In this document: in pieces, positions 20,801-32,919 of the stretch
Layout of the letters: each line of letters starts with the position of its first letter
Numbering within the stretch: position 1 is the stretch's first letter
Assembly (NCBI GenBank): GCA_903813345.2
Contig: CAIIXF020000008.1
Span: 16,600,822-16,664,821 of the forward strand
Direction: 5' to 3'
DNA: 64,000 nt
Source: Owenia fusiformis
Lineage: Eukaryota; Annelida; Polychaeta; Sabellida; Oweniidae
Translations under genes and position numbers: made by a program
Notes under the pieces: generated by a model
What the model was told of the DNA's origin: nothing
Database searches by the model: none
The model's input: the letters and a program-made list of their open reading frames with translations, nothing else

Positions 20801-21695
20801 CAACTGTACATGTATGAAGTTCTCTGAAATTGTTAAATGTCTACATTACAGTCTCCAGTTTTTTCAGGCTGTAGAAATTATAACTCAAGAGTTTCAACTT
20901 TTCATTTCTACGGTCTGTATTGGTATTTGTCAAAAATGATACCTTACGGTGACCGTGCTTCATCATTTAAAATTTCTGTCTCCCCTAAATCAAAATACTC
21001 CAAATGGCTACCGTAGCAAACGTGACTGTTAAGACATCTGACAATAGAAGTATAATGACATCAATAGAATTGCTATTGGCTGTAGACTGATACTTTTAAT
21101 CTTTCATAACCCCCTTAGAAAAAGTTATTAATTCAATTGTTGAAGCTGTTGTCGATATCAAACTTGATTTTCTACTTTTCAGGTGACTTTCGGAAAGAGG
21201 ATATTGCACGTGCATTTGTGTCTCATGCTTGCAAAGAAATGGTTATCGTATCTAGACTTGCAGCAGCATCTGGTGGGGCAACTCAGCTGATCTATGTTGG
21301 AAGTACTGTTAGCCATCCCCTTATCCAGGCTGAGATGTCTAAATGGTGTATTCATAATGCACTTGATAATCATAGGGTATGAATTTCCATACTTACCATT
21401 ATACAGAAGGGCAAGGCTTCTTTTTCCTTAAAAATTTTAGATTGTCCCAAAATGCAAATTTCACATTTTAAATGAACCATCTTATCCTATTCACATTCTC
21501 AATCCCAGCAAGATCCCCATATCAACTATATTATGCTGGCTCTAATAAGATATTCTTATTTTTTCTTTATATGTATATTATTTTCAGACAATGAATGTAA
21601 GATGCGCATTTCTCAAGAACTCTGGCTATTATGGAGCAATTGGTGCATTATTGAAAGCACAAAATAAAGAAGAAATTGTTTCTAAAGACTCCTAG
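17872..21695 (+). CDS. PANK: Divergent pantothenate kinase (PANK1-3 type), nine exons
   Basis: Exons are 17872-17968, 18270-18310, 18488-18672, 18937-19138, 19617-19733, 20068-20160, 20342-20558, 21183-21376 and 21588-21695. All phases match and give 417 residues, near the usual 370-450. Pantothenate kinase phosphorylates vitamin B5, the first step of coenzyme A synthesis. The phosphate-binding CDIGGSLAKFVYF matches the family's DIGGTLVKLVYF. LTGAKTFDDLMELAEKGDST matches [20 protein letters not shown], and RKEDIAR, FGK and YYGAIGALLKA are also in place. An acidic NED block sits where the catalytic Glu is expected. Glycine loops differ: GGGAFKF is GVGSYHF here and the SLGGGTF loop is replaced by PSTGKYLIG. 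It may therefore be a weak enzyme or a pseudokinase. There is no mitochondrial N-terminal extension. Its 3' end lies about 560 bp before the 6.2-kb tandem duplication. Confidence 0.85.
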
Positions 21696-22258
21696 TTAAT
21701 CCAATATACGTGAGGCCATGCAGACCTGTTCAGGACATGTGTGATTATAATCAAAGATAAAAAAGAGGTTTCAAATAGTTTTAATTTTTAAACTAAATGG
21801 ATCCATATTTTGTTTACGTAATCATAATAATAATTTGTTTCCGTAATCATAACAATAATTTTTTCATTGAGCAGTACATGTTTTATCCATGATAAGTGCA
21901 TCTCAGTCTGTCGTGTTAATGAAACTGTGATGATTTTAATACTTATTCATATAGTTTTACTACATTGAGTGTACTTGATTTATGTTGAACAATAAGTTCT
22001 ACTCTATGTAAAAATCTGGGAATATTAGGTGAATTAAGAATAACAAATTGCCCAGAACATAGGTCATTTTGACCCAGTTTTAATTATGTTGAATTCTAAA
22101 CTTTATTTGCCCAAGAAATGTTCACCCAAATTATGAGTAGGTTGTAATAAATGGGAGGGTATGTCTAAAATAAAAATATTTTTAGCCCACCCTGTACATA
22201 ATTCAACAATAACAACAAAAATATCACTGTTATATCATTTAACCTATTTACTCCCAAT
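21696..22258 (+). other. 3' region of PANK and intergenic hairpin
   Basis: AATAAA at 22146-22151 is a candidate poly(A) signal, giving a ~450-nt 3' untranslated region. A 28-bp unit (gtttacgtaatcataataat-like) is doubled near 21815-21870. From about 22184 an inverted repeat (gcccaccctgtacataattc, then its complement at 22276-22309) straddles the start of the tandem duplication; 'tacagggtgggccaaaaaa' resembles a mariner-type terminus. Confidence 0.5.
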
Positions 22259-22904
22259 AAAATAACAGTTTTTTGTTATTGTTGAATCATGTACAGGGTG
22301 GGCCAAAAAATAGTACTCAACTTTAAATCAGGATGAATATAGTTATTAAGTTTAATATGGTACATTTACTTATATATCATTGTAAAGGTATTTCATTATC
22401 AAACAGGCTGGGTTGCAATTTAATGTCTCTAGATTTTATAGAGAAAACAGTTTATTTATAGAATATCATTTTGTTCGGTGATTACATGCTTGTATCTTTG
22501 CAACATTGTGTGAATAAACTTATAGTTTATATAGCCTCCAGAGGATAGGATAGTGTTTTCCTCAGTGGTAATCCAATGGGAAACTAAGATTCTCAAGATG
22601 TGCTTTTAATTGATAGCATGTTCGGGACAATACCATGCATCCCATTGATGGATATGGAAACATGATTGTGTCACTGTCATGTTTGGGCCAAAGATGCTTC
22701 AACATCCAGGAGAATTCCCCCCTGTATTTGAACTTGCATAACCTACTTGAACCCTCTTTGCTAGTGTTTTCCCTATTGACCTATTCCCATGTGTCCATGC
22801 TAGTCAGGTTATTTTTCATAGGATTCTGACTAATGTTCACAATCACAATTGCACTTCCCCGAATAAACATACTTACACCATGTTGCTACTTATAAACATC
22901 AACC

Positions 22905-24342
22905 ACTGTGTTAAATCACTAATTCATTTAATTTTTTTTAATCAGTTATTCAAATTTCTTGATGATCAGAACCTTCTTTACAGCTTACAAAGTAGATTCA
23001 TCCCAGGTCATGGAACTCAACCCCAGCTCTTAGCCATAATTGACTACATATCTGATTGTTTAGATAATGGTGATAATGTAAAAGGTATTTTCCTAGATAT
23101 TTCAGCAGCGTTTGATTCAATGCCACATATTCATTTATTAAGTAAGCTTTCAAGTTATGGTTTTGGTCAAAACATCTGTCTATTAATGAAATCTTACTTA
23201 GAAAATCGAAGAGTTAGAGTTGTAATAGATGGCTAAGAATCTGCATGGTCTGATGAGAACTTTATAAATTCAGGAGTACCTCAAGGGTCTATTTTGGGCC
23301 ATATGTTGTTTCTTTTATAATTTAATGATATTTCTGATAACTCAAAATGTTATACTTATTTGCCGATGACACTTCAATTACTCAGATGCGAGTAGGTAGT
23401 TACCAGTTTCGCCACAGGTGGCTGATTCGGGGGAATTAACATGGCAGGGTATTACAAAATTCCCTGAAACTTGAATATGCATCAGTTTTAGTGGTTCACT
23501 TTTATGTATCTGATAGTTATACAAATTAAAATATGTCCAGTAAAAGAAAATATTATCTGCCCAACACAAGAAAAGATATTTCACTTTTTGTGGTTTTACA
23601 ACATGGGGGCTATGGGGAATCTCCCCGACCTAGAAGTCACATTTTCAAAGAAAATAAATTTTTCAAAGTTGATAAACTCTTTTCAAAACCACATTTCTAG
23701 ATGCAATTTTACATGTAGATTCCAAACATGACATCGGTTTGACTGAATTGTGAGTTTTTAATGACGTAAATCAAGATTATTTCTACTCGCATCTGGGATA
23801 TTTATCAGCCGTTTAATGAGGGTAATCTTAACTTCAAGATGGCTCTCTTACAAAATGACCTAAATAATATTTACGAGTGGTCAGAAAAGTGGAAATTACA
23901 GTTCAAGGCCAGCAAAAGTGCTGAATTAACTTTCTCTAACCCTAGAAAATCAGAGTTGCAAACCTCACCAATGATACTTTGGGGTGATCAAATTCCAAAA
24001 GTTACCAAACTCAAACACCTTGGCTTAATTTTTGACCAAAATTTGACATTTGAACCACACATTCTCTATGTCACTAATAAAATTGACAAGTTATTAAACC
24101 ATTTAAAGAGTTTATCCAGAAAAATTAGTGGTAAACACCTCCAGCTTATGTTTAATTCATATATTTTACCACATGGCTGCACAAACTCCATGGTTCTAAA
24201 ATATCTCGATCATTTATATTATAAAGCAGCAACTATTTGTTCAGGTGTCATACATGGCTCTTTCACAATTAAAACACTTCAAACATTAAATTGGAAAACT
24301 CTCGAAATTCGTAGAAAACTACATAGAATGCTTCTGATTTAG
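22905..24342 (+). mobile_element. Non-LTR retrotransposon (LINE) fragment, Jockey/CR1-like, copy 1
   Basis: Reverse-transcriptase blocks are in order: FIPGHGTQPQLLAIIDYI, FLDISAAFDS, SGVPQGSILG and FADDTS. Then, after a MITE insertion, come ALLQNDLNNIYEWSEKWKLQ, a KLKHLGLIFD block and the thumb-like end at 24342. No endonuclease domain or 5' part is present. In-frame stops occur after VVIDG and in the block after SILG, and there is a frameshift just before FADD, so the element is dead. The damage is identical in copy 2 and so predates the duplication. Confidence 0.85.
23383..23795. mobile_element. MITE with 13-bp perfect inverted ends inside the LINE, copy 1
   Basis: Ends cagatgcgagtag (23383-23395) and ctactcgcatctg (23783-23795) are perfect inverted repeats bounding 413 bp of non-coding sequence. 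It interrupts the LINE directly after the catalytic FADD codons. No obvious target-site duplication is seen, so the superfamily stays open. Confidence 0.75.
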
Positions 24343-24369
24343 ACAGAATGTGTTTTTTAAAATATATAG

Positions 24370-25060
24370 CATTTTTATGTCACCATCAAAAAGTGGTGAC
24401 ATATCGTTATGGTCTCCGTTTTATCGGCGGCGTCTGTAACAAATTATTACAACTTCCAATAACCTAACAAATACTGTTTAGATTGACTCCAATATTTTAA
24501 ATATCATCTACAAGTTTCCGGAAGTTCAAATCTGATTTTATATTTATTAAGATTTGACCTTCAATGACCTTTTCAAGGTCAAAAAGGGTATTTTTCAACT
24601 TGCTTCAAACTGACCAAAAAGTGGTGACATATTGTAATGGTCTCCGTTAATGGCGGTTGGCGATCGGCGTCTGTAACAAATTCTTACAACTTCCAATAAC
24701 CTGAGACTAACATTAACGGTTTGGACTGACTTCAATCTTTTCAAAATCATCTCAAAATCATCTACGAGTTTTCAGAAGTTCAAATCTAAGTTAAGATTTG
24801 AGATTTCACCTTCAACGACATTCTTATGCTTAAAAAAGGTATTTTTCATTGTGGGATCCACAGCCTTTACTATCCTTTTGGAATAGTTCAGTTCTCTCAA
24901 AAGCGTTAGGAAAGAGGGGCTCTGATAAATCAGAATGGTCTTTTTATTTCTACTTGCTTCAAACTGACCAATTTATTTTTTCAAAATCATCTGCATGTTC
25001 TCAGAAATTCAAATCTGACTTAGATTGAACTCATAATATTGTGAACAACTAGGTGGTGAC
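24370..25060. repeat. 'gtggtgacatat' dispersed repeat, two tandem units, copy 1
   Basis: Two diverged units of about 225 bp start at about 24393 and 24619 ('aaagtggtgacatat ... ggtctccg ... ggcgtctgtaacaaatt ... acaacttccaataacc'). Shorter relatives lie at about 17461, 37260-37370, 37975-38105, 56275-56370 and 58120-58200, so this is a common family here. Confidence 0.6.
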
Positions 25061-25361
25061 ATTTTATCATGTTAATGCCAAGTGTTATTTCTTGCCTTAA
25101 CCAGCCGGGAATTTGTTTGACCACACGAACAGACTAGTAGTTCATTTCGTGTATTTCTACTACATTTTGTCCTGACAATCTTTATCTCAATACCAGAGCT
25201 TTGAGTTTTTGTTAAGCTAATTGTATCGCCGATATGCTTGTACATAAGACATGTAATATATTTTATCCCATGGTTCCAAGGATATAGATCGAATATCAGG
25301 TGAAAATATATTTGATATGTGGAACAAGATATCATATTTTAGCAAAAAATCCCCAAACCAT

Positions 25362-25450
25362 TGAATATCACTTCTCAAAACATCGAATATCACTTCTCAA
25401 AACATCGAATATCACTTCTCAAAAAGTTATATTCGATGGTTTCAAAAGTG
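25362..25450. repeat. 22-bp tandem repeat x3 with partial inverse, copy 1
   Basis: Unit gaatatcacttctcaaaaca is repeated three times and followed by a partly complementary 'tattcgatggtttcaaaagtg', allowing a hairpin. The direct repeats are contiguous without unique spacers. Confidence 0.7.
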
Positions 25451-26324
25451 ATTTTTCAATAATCTATTTCAAATTTTTTACTGACTTTTTTGTGAGATAA
25501 TGTTTGTAATGTAGCCTTTTTAGTATGTGTAAACCTTTAGAAGATGATTGTAAAATCTTTGTTTGTATGATTACGTTATGCCCATGCTTCCATTCTTCCA
25601 TTGTGATTGTATAAATCGTAAATTCTTATTATGCAACATATGTTCGTTAAAAAGAGAAAATATATCTGAGACCTTGCTGTAGGGCAAATATGAAGAATGC
25701 GTATGTCAGATTATTAAATGTTGATGAATTGTGAACATCAATATAAACTGCTGATTGCTTTACTGGAATGGTAAACGATGATGTTTTTAAATGTAAAGAA
25801 AAATAGAAAATAGGAACCTACATATTGTTTCATTTGAATATAAACAATTGACGACATTATTGTTAAGTATTGTTTGAAGATTGCTTAGAAAAGGATCTTT
25901 AGTGTGATATGAAATGTAAAGTGTTATGACCAGTATGTATGTACATGTGTTTTCGTAAAGAGGAAACGTTAGTCTCATTAGACTTAATTTAAACGAACAA
26001 ATCTGTATTTTACAATTTTCTGTATTTTACAATTTTCTGTATAACCTTCATCATACATGAGTGTGTTTGATTATATCTTGTGTAGTTTTATGTAGTTTTG
26101 TATATCTGATTTTTACTCCAAACATAATGTTGAGATTTATGAATTTTCGATGTAATCATACATCTTCATCAGGTAAGAGATTTGCGAATTTTCGATGTAT
26201 TCATACATCTGTCGATGTGTTCATACATCACCAGGAACTATGAATACATCAAAAATTTGTAAATCTCAACGTTTTGTTTTTAACAACTTATTAACATGTT
26301 ACTTGATTTTTGCTCTGTAAAAAT

Positions 26325-26736
26325 GTTTGTATTTTCGATACGACTTTTCTCGTTTCCTTATTTTACACCTTGTAGTCAGAACTCCCACGAAATTTTTTAA
26401 ACACAAACGTGTATCAGTATCATATGTTTAAGAAAGTATACATATTTGCGAACAAATAGTGCAGAAGACAACAGAACTTAAGTAAATCATTTAAGTTACA
26501 TAAACGGTTTTTCGAAAAACAGTTAAGATCTGCACTTTTAACCCAAACCGTTTATGTAACTTAAGTGAGAAAGTAAATCGAAGATTCTGTTGTCTTCTGA
26601 GCTATTTTTTTGCAAACATGTACATTTTTTAAAACATATAATACTGATATACGTTGTGAGAAAAAAACGTTGTGGGGATTCTGCCTACAACGCGTGAAAT
26701 AAGGAAAAAAGAAAAATCGCACCTTCGACGTTCCGA
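26325..26736. mobile_element. Fold-back (palindromic MITE) element, copy 1
   Basis: About 200-bp imperfect inverted arms meet near 26530. Paired words include cagaagacaacagaa (26462) with ttctgttgtcttctg (26585), and acataaacggttt with its complement. The outer ends pair as 'gtttccttattttac' and 'gtgaaataaggaaa'. It is non-coding. Confidence 0.7.
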
Positions 26737-27826
26737 CATTTTGTTACCAAAACTGTTCGTTTTGGTAACCAGCGTAATCGAGTGGATCACCAGTGGAGTG
26801 TGGTATAGTTAAAATTGGAGCGTTAAAATTCATGTTACTGGTATTTTTGAATTAAAAGATACGATCTCCCAATTTACATTCCATGCCTTAAGGCGGGATT
26901 ATAGTGTCAGTCATGGTCAATGACCATACTTCAAAAAGACTAACATGCTCTCACATTATCTCTTAAGAATAAAATAAAGAACTTAAACAAAATTTTAAAG
27001 TAGTCCGTTGATCAGTATAAAGGAATTAAGTTTAAGCCTTTAGCCTATAACATTACTTTTTGTTGCAGGAATTTTTGGAATTTGAAAACTTGAATTTGGG
27101 GGACATTTGAAGGGATTCGCGGGACCCGCAAATATGCCTAATTTTGAATTCTCGGGACGACCCCACAAGTCGCGTTACACTTGACAGCCATGGACCATGA
27201 ACTTTCTTGCTCCTTTGGTTAATAATGTTCATTACATACAGTGAATTAAAATAAATTTTAATTTTATTAAGTGAGAATTCCAGCTATTTTTCATCTGTTG
27301 TAAGAAACCTCCAATGATTTAACTGAAGACATGAATATTTATACTTCTACATGTAGGAAGAATTTATTTTGAAAGATTTGACCTTTATTGACCTATTTTA
27401 TTTACAAAACCAATACGTCTCTGATGACAACAAGAATAACTTGTGACATTATTGAAATCAGACAATAAAAATGATAAATGACCCCCTCGCTTGCGACTTA
27501 GTGTTTAAAAAGGTTACTGGCATTAGGTTTAAATGAAAGGACCAGGTACATGTACAGTATGGCAAGTGATTTTGGACAGTGGCATCTTTCACCATGAGTA
27601 ATTTCTGGACATTAAGTACATTCGATTATTAATTTCAATCAAATTTCTACACTTGGCTATATTAACAACTTCTGAAAAGGGGTGAGTATTGAAATTTCAC
27701 AGTATTGAAAACTCATGCCATCCATTGTTTTTTAGCATAATTTTGCCCATCGAAAATTGATATCTTCAAAACTAGACTTTCGATACATTCTATTTTGGGA
27801 AAATTCCAGACCCTCGTTGAATAATC

Positions 27827-27860
27827 CATGGGCTTTCAGTTAGAAAGTTGAAAGCCCATG
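27827..27860. repeat. Perfect 12-bp stem hairpin, copy 1
   Basis: catgggctttca and tgaaagcccatg are separated by 10 nt. It is not followed by a T run and has no neighbouring gene that it would terminate. Confidence 0.6.
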
Positions 27861-29086
27861 AATGATCTTTTCATTCAAGTAAAATCAGAAAAAGAATTTC
27901 CTCTTTTGAGTAAATAGGTTTAATATCTCGAAAATAATGCCGACATTGGGTCCCTATTCATATTTTTCTCAATCGAGCGCAGCGAATGAGTGAAGAATAT
28001 ATATCGATATGATCCATCATGATGGATAAATTGATGTTTTTGAGGAACCAGTAATAAAAATTCCCGGGGGAATAAGCTCTGATTCATTGCATTCCGTCCA
28101 GTGCACATTCTTGAAATTCCTGTATATCAATCCGCAGATTAAAATATGTTACTTTTTTTCTGCTTTATTAACTACACTTGAAACATAATTTAATCGCTTT
28201 ATTTATGTTGATCAACATAAAGAATTCCAAATAAATATGTTTAACCCTTATTTTGTCCAAGTCATTACACTCAAAATTAGAATTATATATTTCGCGCAGT
28301 CAGAAACAGGTGCTTCCTGTTGTGCTGTTCGGTCATAAAGTTTTGATTTTGTCAAAAATGTTTCGTTTTTCGTGAATTGCAGCAGTATTTATCACTCAAA
28401 TTGTCACAGTTGATATCTGTCGATACGTTATACACCTATAAAAATAACAGTTTTTTGTTATTGTTGAATCATGTACAGGGTGGGCCAAAAAATAGTACTC
28501 AACTTTAAATCAGGATGAATATAGTTATTAAGTTTAATATGGTACATTTACTTATATATCATTGTAAAGGTATTTCATTATCAAACAGGCTGGGTTGCAA
28601 TTTAATGTCTCTAGATTTTATAGAGAAAACAGTTTATTTATAGAATATCATTTTGTTCGGTGATTACATGCTTGTATCTTTGCAACATTGTGTGAATAAA
28701 CTTATAGTTTATATAGCCTCCAGAGGATAGGATAGTGTTTTCCTCAGTGGTAATCCAATGGGAAACTAAGATTCTCAAGATGTGCTTTTAATTGATAGCA
28801 TGTTCGGGACAATACCATGCATCCCATTGATGGATATGGAAACATGATTGTGTCACTGTCATGTTTGGGCCAAAGATGCTTCAACATCCAGGAGAATTCC
28901 CCCCTGTATTTGAACTTGCATAACCTACTTGAACCCTCTTTGCTAGTGTTTTCCCTATTGACCTATTCCCATGTGTCCATGCTAGTCAGGTTATTTTTCA
29001 TAGGATTCTGACTAATGTTCACAATCACAATTGCACTTCCCCGAATAAACATACTTACACCATGTTGCTACTTATAAACATCAACC

Positions 29087-30525
29087 ACTGTGTTAAATCA
29101 CTAATTCATTTAATTTTTTTTAATCAGTTATTCAAATTTCTTGATGATCAGAACCTTCTTTACAGCTTACAAAGTAGATTCATCCCAGGTCATGGAACTC
29201 AACCCCAGCTCTTAGCCATAATTGACTACATATCTGATTGTTTAGATAATGGTGATAATGTAAAAGGTATTTTCCTAGATATTTCAGCAGCGTTTGATTC
29301 AATGCCACATATTCATTTATTAAGTAAGCTTTCAAGTTATGGTTTTGGTCAAAACATCTGTCTATTAATGAAATCTTACTTAGAAAATCGAAGAGTTAGA
29401 GTTGTAATAGATGGCTAAGAATCTGCATGGTCTGATGAGAACTTTATAAATTCAGGAGTACCTCAAGGGTCTATTTTGGGCCATATGTTGTTTCTTTTAT
29501 AATTTAATGATATTTCTGATAACTCAAAATGTTATACTTATTTGCCGATGACACTTCAATTACTCAGATGCGAGTAGGTAGTTACCAGTTTCGCCACCAG
29601 GTGGCTGATTCGGGGGAATTAACATGGCAGGGTATTACAAAATTCCCTGAAACTTGAATATGCATCAGTTTTAGTGGTTCACTTTTATGTATCTGATAGT
29701 TATACAAATTAAAATATGTCCAGTAAAAGAAAATATTATCTGCCCAACACAAGAAAAGATATTTCACTTTTTGTGGTTTTACAACATGGGGGCTATGGGG
29801 AATCTCCCCGACCTAGAAGTCACATTTTCAAAGAAAATAAATTTTTCAAAGTTGATAAACTCTTTTCAAAACCACATTTCTAGATGCAATTTTACATGTA
29901 GATTCCAAACATGACATCGGTTTGACTGAATTGTGAGTTTTTAATGACGTAAATCAAGATTATTTCTACTCGCATCTGGGATATTTATCAGCCGTTTAAT
30001 GAGGGTAATCTTAACTTCAAGATGGCTCTCTTACAAAATGACCTAAATAATATTTACGAGTGGTCAGAAAAGTGGAAATTACAGTTCAAGGCCAGCAAAA
30101 GTGCTGAATTAACTTTCTCTAACCCTAGAAAATCAGAGTTGCAAACCTCACCAATGATACTTTGGGGTGATCAAATTCCAAAAGTTACCAAACTCAAACA
30201 CCTTGGCTTAATTTTTGACCAAAATTTGACATTTGAACCACACATTCTCTATGTCACTAATAAAATTGACAAGTTATTAAACCATTTAAAGAGTTTATCC
30301 AGAAAAATTAGTGGTAAACACCTCCAGCTTATGTTTAATTCATATATTTTACCACATGGCTGCACAAACTCCATGGTTCTAAAATATCTCGATCATTTAT
30401 ATTATAAAGCAGCAACTATTTGTTCAGGTGTCATACATGGCTCTTTCACAATTAAAACACTTCAAACATTAAATTGGAAAACTCTCGAAATTCGTAGAAA
30501 ACTACATAGAATGCTTCTGATTTAG
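29087..30525 (+). mobile_element. Non-LTR retrotransposon (LINE) fragment, copy 2
   Basis: Duplicate of 22905-24342, including the same stops and frameshift and the same MITE insertion (29565-29978). It gained one extra C in the MITE near 29597. Confidence 0.85.
29565..29978. mobile_element. MITE inside the LINE, copy 2
   Basis: Duplicate of 23383-23795 with the same 13-bp inverted ends; 414 bp because of one inserted base. Confidence 0.75.
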
Positions 30526-32507
30526 ACAGAATGTGTTTTTTAAAATATATAGCATTTTTATGTCACCATCAAAAAGTGGTGACATATCGTTATGGTCTCC
30601 GTTTTATCGGCGGCGTCTGTAACAAATTATTACAACTTCCAATAACCTAACAAATACTGTTTAGATTGACTCCAATATTTTAAATATCATCTACAAGTTT
30701 CCGGAAGTTCAAATCTGATTTTATATTTATTAAGATTTGACCTTCAATGACCTTTTCAAGGTCAAAAAGGGTATTTTTCAACTTGCTTCAAACTGACCAA
30801 AAAGTGGTGACATATTGTAATGGTCTCCGTTAATGGCGGTTGGCGATCGGCGTCTGTAACAAATTCTTACAACTTCCAATAACCTGAGACTAACATTAAC
30901 GGTTTGGACTGACTTCAATCTTTTCAAAATCATCTCAAAATCATCTACGAGTTTTCAGAAGTTCAAATCTAAGTTAAGATTTGAGATTTCACCTTCAACG
31001 ACATTCTTATGCTTAAAAAAGGTATTTTTCATTGTGGGATCCACAGCCTTTACTATCCTTTTGGAATAGTTCAGTTCTCTCAAAAGCGTTAGGAAAGAGG
31101 GGCTCTGATAAATCAGAATGGTCTTTTTATTTCTACTTGCTTCAAACTGACCAATTTATTTTTTCAAAATCATCTGCATGTTCTCAGAAATTCAAATCTG
31201 ACTTAGATTGAACTCATAATATTGTGAACAACTAGGTGGTGACATTTTATCATGTTAATGCCAAGTGTTATTTCTTGCCTTAACCAGCCGGGAATTTGTT
31301 TGACCACACGAACAGACTAGTAGTTCATTTCGTGTATTTCTACTACATTTTGTCCTGACAATCTTTATCTCAATACCAGAGCTTTGAGTTTTTGTTAAGC
31401 TAATTGTATCGCCGATATGCTTGTACATAAGACATGTAATATATTTTATCCCATGGTTCCAAGGATATAGATCGAATATCAGGTGAAAATATATTTGATA
31501 TGTGGAACAAGATATCATATTTTAGCAAAAAATCCCCAAACCATTGACTATCACTTCTCAAAACATCGAATATCACTTCTCAAAACATCGAATATCACTT
31601 CTCAAAAAGTTATATTCGATGGTTTCAAAAGTGATTTTTCAATAATCTATTTCAAATTTTTTACTGACTTTTTTGTGAGATAATGTTTGTAATGTAGCCT
31701 TTTTAGTATGTGTAAACCTTTAGAAGATGATTGTAAAATCTTTGTTTGTATGATTACGTTATGCCCATGCTTCCATTCTTCCATTGTGATTGTATAAATC
31801 GTAAATTCTTATTATGCAACATATGTTCGTTAAAAAGAGAAAATATATCTGAGACCTTGCTGTAGGGCAAATATGAAGAATGCGTATGTCAGATTATTAA
31901 ATGTTGATGAATTGTGAACATCAATATAAACTGCTGATTGCTTTACTGGAATGGTAAACGATGATGTTTTTAAATGTAAAGAAAAATAGAAAATAGGAAC
32001 CTACATATTGTTTCATTTGAATATAAACAATTGACGACATTATTGTTAAGTATTGTTTGAAGATTGCTTAGAAAAGGATCTTTAGTGTGATATGAAATGT
32101 AAAGTGTTATGACCAGTATGTATGTACATGTGTTTTCGTAAAGAGGAAACGTTAGTCTCATTAGACTTAATTTAAACGAACAAATCTGTATTTTACAATT
32201 TTCTGTATTTTACAATTTTCTGTATAACCTTCATCATACATGAGTGTGTTTGATTATATCTTGTGTAGTTTTATGTAGTTTTGTATATCTGATTTTTACT
32301 CCAAACATAATGTTGAGATTTATGAATTTTCGATGTAATCATACATCTTCATCAGGTAAGAGATTTGCGAATTTTCGATGTATTCATACATCTGTCGATG
32401 TGTTCATACATCACCAGGAACTATGAATACATCAAAAATTTGTAAATCTCAACGTTTTGTTTTTAACAACTTATTAACATGTTACTTGATTTTTGCTCTG
32501 TAAAAAT

Positions 32508-32919
32508 GTTTGTATTTTCGATACGACTTTTCTCGTTTCCTTATTTTACACCTTGTAGTCAGAACTCCCACGAAATTTTTTAAACACAAACGTGTATCAG
32601 TATCATATGTTTAAGAAAGTATACATATTTGCGAACAAATAGTGCAGAAGACAACAGAACTTAAGTAAATCATTTAAGTTACATAAACGGTTTTTCGAAA
32701 AACAGTTAAGATCTGCACTTTTAACCCAAACCGTTTATGTAACTTAAGTGAGAAAGTAAATCGAAGATTCTGTTGTCTTCTGAGCTATTTTTTTGCAAAC
32801 ATGTACATTTTTTAAAACATATAATACTGATATACGTTGTGAGAAAAAAACGTTGTGGGGATTCTGCCTACAACGCGTGAAATAAGGAAAAAAGAAAAAT
32901 CGCACCTTCGACGTTCCGA
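32508..32919. mobile_element. Fold-back element, copy 2
   Basis: Duplicate of 26325-26736, with no difference seen by eye. Confidence 0.7.

Larger units (their letters stand above)
22259..28438 (+). repeat. 6.18-kb tandem duplication, copy 1
   Basis: This block starts aaaataacagttttttgtta and ends tacgttatacaccta. The next copy follows head to tail after 2 bp. By eye only three differences were found: a 1-bp indel near 23414, A/C at 25365 and A/G at 27688. The block carries a LINE fragment with a MITE, a two-unit 'gtggtgacat' repeat, a 22-bp triple repeat and a fold-back element. Confidence 0.95.

Noticed and set aside
25072-25335. 87-codon minus-strand frame in each copy of the duplication
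   Set aside because: No motif, splice site or promoter supports it; it is identical in both copies only because the block is duplicated.
25362-25430. CRISPR-like short direct repeats
   Set aside because: Three 22-bp units are contiguous without unique spacers, and the genome is eukaryotic.
27827-27860. 12-bp stem hairpin as a terminator
   Set aside because: Animal RNA polymerase II does not end at such hairpins, no T run follows, and no gene ends here.
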